Program-made: the position numbers and the translations under genes | Shown: in pieces, positions 43,031-50,000 of the stretch | Layout of the letters: each line of letters begins with the position of its first letter | How positions within the stretch are numbered: position 1 is the stretch's first letter | Notes under the pieces: model-generated | What the model was told of the DNA's origin: nothing | Seen by the model: the letters and a program-made list of their open reading frames with translations, nothing else | The model's database searches: none | From: Chrysomallon squamiferum | Taxonomy: Eukaryota; Mollusca; Gastropoda; Neomphalida; Peltospiridae | Reading direction: 5' to 3' | Length of the DNA: 50,000 nt | Assembly (NCBI GenBank): GCA_012295275.1 | Contig: CM022671.1 | Coordinates: forward strand, 36,074,183-36,124,182

Positions 43031-44570
43031 AAATTAATACGAATTTTCTAAGCTGTCCTCTCGCTGATTACTCTGTTAGGCGTTTCGTTTGCAGTGTAAA
43101 CTGTTTCATCAAATCAGCAAAGTGATTCATATCAACTGTACAATATTTCATCGGATCCGTTGATATGCTTAGTTTGAAAGCATCTTCAGTATACATACAT
43201 GTGTGCGTGTGTGTGTGTGTCTGTGTGTGCGTGTGTGTGTGTGTGTGTGTGTCTGTAAACTGCATCATCGGATCTGTAAAAACATTTTCTCTGAATTGTA
43301 AAATGTTTTATTTGTTTGATGCTTCATTTGAAAAGTTCATTACATTTCATATTTGAAAAGTAAACTTTGCATAGCTAACCCGACATCACTCGATGTGTTG
43401 TTTTATTTGAAGTGTCAAAAGTTTAAAAACATTGTCTGAACTGATGACCCATACATGAGATATTTCATCAGTTGTTTGCAGTTCAGATATTTCATTTGAA
43501 CGCTGTTGTAGAAGTATTCATTTGAACTGGTGACTTTACTACACAGAAACGTTGGTTAGACGTTTCATTCTAACTATGTTTGTTTGTACTTTTGTTTAAT
43601 TATTCGAGTACCACTGATTTGTGGGTTGTTTGTAATTTTTCACACAAAACTGTAAAGTATTTTGTAGGTAGTGTAATTATTGTTTTTATCAGACATTCTA
43701 GCTTTCCTTTCTCTTTTATCGATTCCGCCATGATTCGACGCTCTACTCTAAATAAATACCCACATCAACCATTTGTTTTTATTTTCGCCTCTCACTGAGC
43801 AGAAACCGTGCACGTTAATTCAGTTAACAGCTGGAGTAAAAGAAAATATTAAACATTATACAAAAAAAAAAATATATACAAAACTATGATGATGTTTTCA
43901 TGGGAGTAAATATAAAAACTGAAGTTGGTTTATGTTATGAATTCCTTTAGTTTCATTTGTATCGTTTACTGACGTAATAATTTTACAGAAATATTCTTCT
44001 TTATTCCGCTTGTTTTCTGAAGAGTTGGAGATGTTCAATAAGAGATGATGACAAAGAATAGATTAGGTTAAATTTAGGTTAAATTTCACAGAAATATATA
44101 TAATTCATTGTAAGCCAAATCTCTCTCTCTTTATCTCTCACACACACACGCACACACACACATACACACACACATATACACACACACAAGCATACACACA
44201 AATTAAATAAATAAACAAAACTCTTTTGTATAGTTTTTGAAATCGCAAAATTTAATACCTATTTTCCGTTTAAGAAAACAAAGACTGAATGATTTCACCG
44301 GAACCGGAAAGTCGTATTATGCTGTAAATCTCAAATATCACCGTTATGTAAAATGTAATTATAAAAAAAACCTCTTAAATCTTGTTATTCTTAATTCTGA
44401 CAAGAAAACGCATTCGTAATAATCAGAATCAAAAAAAAAAAAAAATAATAATAATAATAATAATAAATAAATAAAATTTAAAAAAATGAAAGAAAGAAAA
44501 GAAATCAAATCATCCTATATTTCACTCATTCCTTTCTTAAATACAATCAATAAAAAAAAAATAATAATAA

Positions 44571-44605
<35 letters not shown>

Positions 44606-45866
44606 AATAAAACAAAACAAACAAATCTCAGTTTAAAATCAATACATATTTGAAGCACACTGTGTAGTTGTTATATGATACGTAGCAGGGACAGATCTGG
44701 AAGTGACTTAACCTAATCTTCGTGTTGCTAGCGAGGCTCTGTTTGGCTCGAGGTAATGAAAACGGACGCTGTCATATGTACAGCTTATTTGTCTGATAAT
44801 CCATACCTGATCTTCAGCCCAGCAAATTGCAGCGATACCAGCTTCCAGTTAAGGAGAGTCTAGCCTGCGTGACGTAAGAAGTATTTTATTACAGAAGTTA
44901 GCAAACGTGATCTAAGATAATGAGGACAAAACATGTTAATGACACTGAGTGTCAGTGAACTGGTCAGTTACGTGTTTTCTGCGTTAACTTTCAGCAGAGA
45001 AATCAGTGATGGATGGACGGATGAAAGAATAGGTGAAAGGATGGATGGACGAATGGATAAATGGACAGATATGTAATTAGGTATGGAGAGGAAAGTGAGC
45101 AGAGGACACCAGAACGAACATGTGATGATTGCAATAAACTTGTTTTACTTTTGTTTGTATTAATAACACAAAACAATCGTTACTTCTAGTTTATACTTCC
45201 TCTACTTCATGTAATCATCATCATCATCATCATCATGTTCGTCATCTTCTTCTTACTCCCTCTACTATTATTATTACTCTTCTCTTTTATGATCTTTTTT
45301 ATGTTCACAAATGTTCTTAACGTGACGCTAAAGAATTTTATTATTTCATATACAAACAGAGAACAGTCGAAATCTGAAGACAAAAAAAAAAATAATAAAA
45401 AAAATTTTAAAAAAAAAAAACCGAAAAAAAAAAAAAAAAAATAATAATAATAATCTGTTTATAGGATATAATCGCCAGTGGCAAGAAAATCCTTTAAATA
45501 ATTTATTTTCTGCGTATTATTTTCTGGTGTCATTAAAATCGCCGAGTTTGAAATAGTTTAATGTTGCACAGCCAAAGGTGCGTGAAGCCTACATCTGTAA
45601 ACGACGTTAGATTTATTCACGACGTAATTAAGTGTGAGGCAGACTGTAAGTTTGTCTCCTCACTCACTCTTTTTTCTTCAGATGTTTCTTGTGACAGGCG
45701 ATTAGATATCACATCTTTGTTTTTGTTTTTTCACTCATTCGTGAAGATTCAGTTTTTCCATTACAATATGCATGATAGAAAATCTTCAGAATTACGTAAA
45801 GAGACGCCGCATTGATTCATGTAGACTAATCTGTGTTACAACATCCTGTTTACGTTCAGTTGAATA

Positions 45867-46142
45867 TGACGTAATATTCATTCATTACAGAGTACATAGT
45901 TTTACTGACGTCAAGTTCATTCGTGACAGTGTACACAGTTTTAGTGACGTGGAATTCTTTTATGACGATGTACACACTTTTAGTGACGTTAAATTCATTC
46001 ATTACTATGTACCTAATTTTAGTGACGTCATCATTTATAACTGTGTTCACAAATGTAATAATCTGATGTGTATACATAACAGTACACACAATTTTAATGA
46101 TTTGATGTTTACTGATAAGCATATACACAGATTTAGTGATGT
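45867..46142. repeat. 39-bp repeat array with TGACGT (CRE-like) motif in each unit
   Basis: TGACGT occurs at 45867, 45906, 45945, 45984 and 46023, exactly 39 bp apart, and is a full TGACGTCA palindrome at 45906 and 46023. Degenerate TGATGT copies follow at 46064, 46103 and 46137. On the plus strand the array is open and reads as 13-residue FSDVKFIHDxVH-type units, the last part of an open frame ending near 46170. Confidence 0.8.
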
Positions 46143-46233
46143 GATTTTCGTTCAGAACAGAGCAAAGTGATACATAAATACAGGAATGCTGTATTCATTC
46201 ACAGAAATATCTCAGTTTTATTTATTTGTTTGT

Positions 46234-46264
<31 letters not shown>

Positions 46265-46544
46265 TTGATTTATTGATTTAGTTATTTGTTTATTCATATT
46301 TATTTTTGTATTAATATTATTTTATTTTTATTTTCATTATTTTTATTTATTTATTTATTTCCAAAGCCTATGCTTATCCTGAGTTAACTACACAGTTTAA
46401 ATAGTCTGTTGTTTGAGATTCGTATTAAAATAACTTCGTGGTTGATAAGGAAGTCGTTCAAATTATTGTCTGACATACAAAAGACAACTTGACTTACTGC
46501 TATCAAATTACAACATGATTACTGACTCGTAACATATACATTCA

Positions 46545-46685
46545 GACTTTAACTTGAGAAACTCTATGTCAACACATAATAATTAAATACAAAACAATCT
46601 TTTATATTCTTTAATTTGAGATACTCTATATCAACACATAATAATTAAATACAAAAAATATTTTATATTCTTTAAATTGAGATAC
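46545..46685. repeat. Tandem duplication, about 67 bp x 2
   Basis: Block actctatgtcaacacataat...tattctttaatttgagat is repeated once with few changes. Non-coding. Confidence 0.85.
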
Positions 46686-46910
46686 TGAGCGATATCTGTA
46701 ATTCCACAGTCAATGAACATTTTTATAAATAACATTTCATTGTCATGTTTGATTAAAGGATTGTGAAGTAACAGTTGTGTTACTATTTGAATAAAGCTTT
46801 TCAGGAAAAACTCTCTCTCGACTGGAAACTGTCTCCCGTGCAGATAACAATTCTGCATAAAAAGGATTCATTCTTTGTAAAGCAGATTTAACTGAAAATA
46901 ACGAATGTGA

Positions 46911-46929
46911 GCTCTGACCACTAAGCCGC
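46911..46929 (-). repeat. tRNA D-arm / A-box-like fragment
   Basis: On the minus strand gcggcttagtggtcagagc resembles a tRNA D-arm (box A). No B-box follows at the expected distance, so it is at most a fragment of a tRNA-derived SINE. Confidence 0.3.
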
Positions 46930-47149
46930 AGTTTGCCAAAGTACACGCTAATTACACTGTAACTGCTTGTGACAAACAAAGCCTCTTCCTCATCACTTCC
47001 TGACTATACGTTCACCCAATGCAATAATACAAAACTGCGTTAACACACTTCCTCTCTTAAAACGTTATTTATAAACACTGCACTTCTGTTTTATTAAACT
47101 TAACAGTATTTCTTTTTTTTTTTTTTTTTTTTTTTTTAAATGTTTGCAG

Positions 47150-47213
47150 GCCCAAACGCAGTAATGATTATGGCGTATTCACATTCGACGGCCCAAATTA
47201 CAGAGATCGCTAG
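47150..47213 (+). CDS. Possible terminal exon with short basic/aromatic tail
   Basis: A pyrimidine tract of about 27 T precedes tttgcag. Entered in phase 2 it reads PKRSNDYGVFTFDGPNYRDR and stops; entered in phase 1 it gives a 69-codon frame (PNAVMIMAYSHSTAQ onward, ending near 47358). The GC content of 47150-47440 is well above the surroundings, supporting an exon, but its frame and gene are not settled. Confidence 0.3.
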
Positions 47214-47579
47214 AGGGACCGGGGGCACGACTCCCACCCCGCGACAAATTGCAGGAGAGATAATGAAATTAGAGTTTGTCAGACACGCGGAAATATCAAC
47301 GACACTGGTTACGTTACAGCGCATTTCTACAGCGCATTGCGACATGGGACCCGCCTAACTGAAAACTTCAGACAGTTCACATCATCATTTTCTTGTTGAT
47401 ATACATCGGCCGACACGCTGCCACGACCCCACCCCCGTTTTGTAAGCGTTTGGGTTATTAGACTTGTAATAAAATCTTACGTAAGAAAATGTTACTGTGT
47501 TACTGATAACATATTACTTTCGTTGATTAATTAAATGCGATAACATATATTTGATGAAGTATAACAGATAAAGTGCGAT

Positions 47580-47613
<34 letters not shown>
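47580..47613. repeat. (CT)n microsatellite
   Basis: About 30 bp of CT. The open frame through it is a shadow. Confidence 0.95.
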
Positions 47614-47618
<5 letters not shown>

Positions 47619-48890
47619 CGATATATAATTATCAGTTATTGACTTTGTATGCTACAAAACTTTCAGACGTAATCATCCACATGACAACTATGTTTCTGGA
47701 CGACATCATTTCTCGTGTTCACATTAAAATAATCCATTCCCTGTCAGTTTATCAATACCTAGCAATCAAATTCTTCATCCGGTATCTCTGGCAATAACCG
47801 CTGAGCGTTTTCTGTTAGCAGTTTATCAACTGTCAAACATTCAAATGAAGGTGTTAGAGCCAGACTCACTGTTGTCGGTCTTGTCGTATAAATACAATCA
47901 CTAATACATCCATCCGTGTGTCCATCCTTCCTCATATACATTCACCTATCCAGACGAACGTACATACAATCCACTATCTCCTTCCCCTGAAGTAAGTAAA
48001 AAAAAAAAAAAATCTTCCTGCCCTGTGGGTGTGAAAATCAACTGGATTTATCTGAAATACTTAAAGAAGATTAATTTGTTATACTGTCATCAATTTCAGC
48101 AGAATTTTCTGGTTTATATTTAGCGCTGTCTCTGTCGTGAATAACGTCGCAAGGTTGTTGATTTGTGATGTAGGTGACAAACAACAGTGATTAAAATAAT
48201 TATCAGTTTAACCTTCATATGAAAGAAATATAAGACATACATTGAATCTGTTGTTCAAAACGTTTATACTGAAAGAGCAAAAGACCCAGTCAAGGAACGT
48301 GTTACTCGTGACAGTGTGGCCTTCATGGCCCATTCTGACAAACATAATTAATATTAATTAACTTTCTTGTCAAAAGAGGGTTAAATAACATTAACGTAAG
48401 TCTATAACAGTAAACAGCAGATTGTTCTTTTCACAGAAAAAAAACAGACACAGTTTGTCTTTATTGTTATATGGACGAAGACACTAAACAAACAGAATTC
48501 TAATTTTAGTTAAAATCATGACGAAAACAATCAAATGTATCAGCTTCATTTCTAGACTGGGAAGGGAAAAATGTCAAACGGAATTTTGTAAAGTATCACG
48601 TGACTGACTGCGTCTGTTCATGTCTGACATGTAGCGAGTAAGCATTAGTCATGTCTTGCCACACCCTTCCCTACTTACATACAAACCTATACTTACACAT
48701 AAGTACAGGTGTACAAGCATTCACACATGTATCGTACAAACGCCCGTAGACATGAACACAAAACTCACAGATCTGATAAAAGTTTAAAATCCATACTTTT
48801 TAATCATGTTGTGATATTTGTTAATTTTTTTTCAGACTTTAACGAGTGTTTTACGTTGTTATTTTTTTTTTGTCATTAAGCTGAACAATC

Positions 48891-48957
48891 ATCAAGGTCA
48901 CGCCTGAAGGACATATATCGGTTAGCTTCTGTCCAGGCTAACGTACGTGGCCTTGAT
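48891..48957. other. Long imperfect inverted repeat (hairpin)
   Basis: atcaaggtcacg (48891-48902) pairs with cgtggccttgat (48946-48957): 12 bp with a single G-T pair. Inside, either gttagc/gctaac or cct-ggaca/tgtcc-agg can pair, extending the stem. Could be a structured RNA, a transposon-derived palindrome or a dimeric factor site (aggtca is a nuclear-receptor half-site). Confidence 0.5.
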
Positions 48958-49019
48958 ATGAGAGAACCAGCGACTAAGTCGACAATAATTTTGAAAAAGT
49001 ACTAACGGTAATTAGGAAA

Positions 49020-49210
49020 AATACGGTAGCTGGGTCCCCCGGAGAGTTCGGGCTTTGGCGCGTTCGTTTCAGCTCCAGTCACGTGATAGCTACTTAATAA
49101 TTTAACACGACCAGCTACTTCAGTTTAATTGTCGTCAGGGGAGATTACTGTGATTAACGTCGAAGAAACGACCATATTTGTTAGTGTGTGACATTTTGTT
49201 AATGAGTGAA
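49020..49210 (+). promoter_or_regulatory. Promoter-like region with E2F-type and E-box motifs
   Basis: GC-richer patch containing tttggcgcg (49054-49062, E2F-type) and cacgtg (49080-49085, E-box), 130-160 bp before the ATG at 49211. Confidence 0.35.
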
Positions 49211-49250
49211 ATGTCTGTACACGATCTGAATGTGTATCACCAAGAGAGAG
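49211..49250 (+). CDS. Possible first coding exon at the right edge (MSVHDLNVYHQER)
   Basis: ATG at 49211, then SVHDLNVYHQER and a donor-like G|gtttgt at 49251 (phase 1). If unspliced the frame stops after GLYHPGFS. It follows a promoter-like patch. No downstream exon is visible before the window ends, so support is weak. Confidence 0.25.
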
Positions 49251-49370
49251 GTTTGTACCATCCTGGCTTTAGCTGAAAAGTGATGTAATTTAGACTTATT
49301 TAATTTTATATTTATAAAAGTATTAGAAAAATAACACACACGCACACGCAGACACACACATACACACACT

Positions 49371-49444
<74 letters not shown>

Positions 49445-49641
49445 TGAATGCTGCGCGGAATAGCTCAGAAACGTGAAGTGTTGAGAAAAGACAGCCCAGT
49501 GTTTGTGTTTATAATAACCAACACCACACAGCTTCTTTTGAAATCTGTATCAGCAGAGAGAGGTTTCTACCATCCTGGCTTTAGCTGAAAAGTGATGTAA
49601 TTTAGACTTATTTAACACGCAGACACACACATACACACACT

Positions 49642-49709
<68 letters not shown>
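49243..49709. repeat. Tandem duplication, about 313-bp offset, ending in (GA)n
   Basis: agagaggtttgtaccatcct...gacttatttaa (from 49245) recurs from 49557 with one change near its start. Both copies continue with acgcagacacacacatacac and a (GA)n run (49373-49438 and 49645-49708). Copy 2 lacks about 45 bp in the middle. Confidence 0.85.
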
Positions 49710-49712
<3 letters not shown>

Positions 49713-50000
49713 ACAATATGAACAAATTACATATAGTTCTATTTGATTGTATTTTAATATAATTATCCTTCAAATCAGTTTTATTTGAAATAAACACTGC
49801 ACTGATAACCTCGTAATACGTCAGATTCTATGGGTAATAATATTAACATTTATTTAGTAAAATAGGTCGCTTACATTTGGAAGCTGAAATTGACATGAAA
49901 ACCGGATACTTTTTATTAGTTTTTATTCATTTATTTATTTATTTTATTTATTTTATTTTTATTTATTTTTTTTGTTTTTGTTTTTTTTTGTTTTTTTTAT
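49710..50000. other. Right-edge non-coding stretch
   Basis: AT-rich sequence ending in TTTA/poly-T tracts. Nothing recognisable. Confidence 0.6.

Larger units (their letters stand above)
42040..47100. other. Long region without a convincing gene
   Basis: AT-rich, with poly-A and AAT/AAAT tracts, a (TG)n tract (43201-43252), CA tracts (44140-44190), the CpG patch and the 39-bp array. A less AT-rich stretch at 44690-44880 has no frame I trust. If the plus-strand gene model is right, this is its last intron. Confidence 0.45.

Noticed and set aside
44690-44880. Less AT-rich patch with a possible minus-strand exon (ending AICWAEDQ before gtatgg)
   Set aside because: Only about 14 codons are open before a stop and no acceptor with a pyrimidine tract fits; left unassigned.
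46743-46979. 78-codon minus-strand frame (NPFYAELLSARETVSSRERV)
   Set aside because: Looks slightly coding, but has no ATG start and no good splice borders, and it contains the tRNA D-arm-like fragment; more likely repeat-derived.

Overview
The window is an intron-rich, AT-rich eukaryotic genome segment. It holds GT-AG spliced genes with exons of 25 bp to 2 kb and very many (CA)n, (GA)n, (TA)n and poly-A/T tracts. Both recognisable genes are animal genes, and the style fits an invertebrate, most likely a lophotrochozoan such as a mollusc, annelid or brachiopod. The exact taxon is my guess. All gene models were built by hand from splice sites, reading-frame phase and protein pattern.

Left (1-7,430, plus strand): a complete properdin-like gene. 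It has a signal peptide, a Cys-rich N-terminal TB-like domain over two exons, six thrombospondin type-1 repeats (TSR1-5 one exon each, TSR6 split over two) and an acidic tail. I count 11 coding exons and about 501 residues with a consistent phase throughout. In vertebrates properdin stabilises the alternative-pathway C3 convertase.

Middle (37,062 down to 12,686, minus strand): a TASOR/TASOR2 (FAM208) homologue, the scaffold of the HUSH silencing complex. I assembled 26 exons summing to 9,213 bp (3,070 residues). The pseudo-PARP and SPOC-like segments are in exons 2-12, long disordered repeat-bearing exons lie in the centre, and the conserved C-terminal exons end in the probable PIN-like domain. 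The two genes converge; 7.8-12.6 kb between them holds 3' flanks and tandem repeats only.

Right (37.1-50 kb): mostly non-coding and microsatellite-rich. A promoter-like patch with an NRF1-type site lies just upstream of TASOR. On the plus strand there are weakly supported exons of a possible membrane protein (38.07, 39.40, 39.76, 41.19 and 47.15 kb). There are also a CpG-rich palindromic patch near 42.9 kb, a 39-bp repeat array carrying five evenly spaced TGACGT motifs near 45.9 kb, a long hairpin at 48.9 kb, and a promoter-like patch with an E2F-type site before a possible first exon at 49.2 kb.

The most interesting item is a full properdin architecture in what looks like a protostome genome, next to a very long TASOR with in-frame coding minisatellites, duplicated splice sites and a decayed duplicate exon. 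The two genes have unrelated jobs (extracellular complement, nuclear chromatin silencing); nothing suggests they work together.
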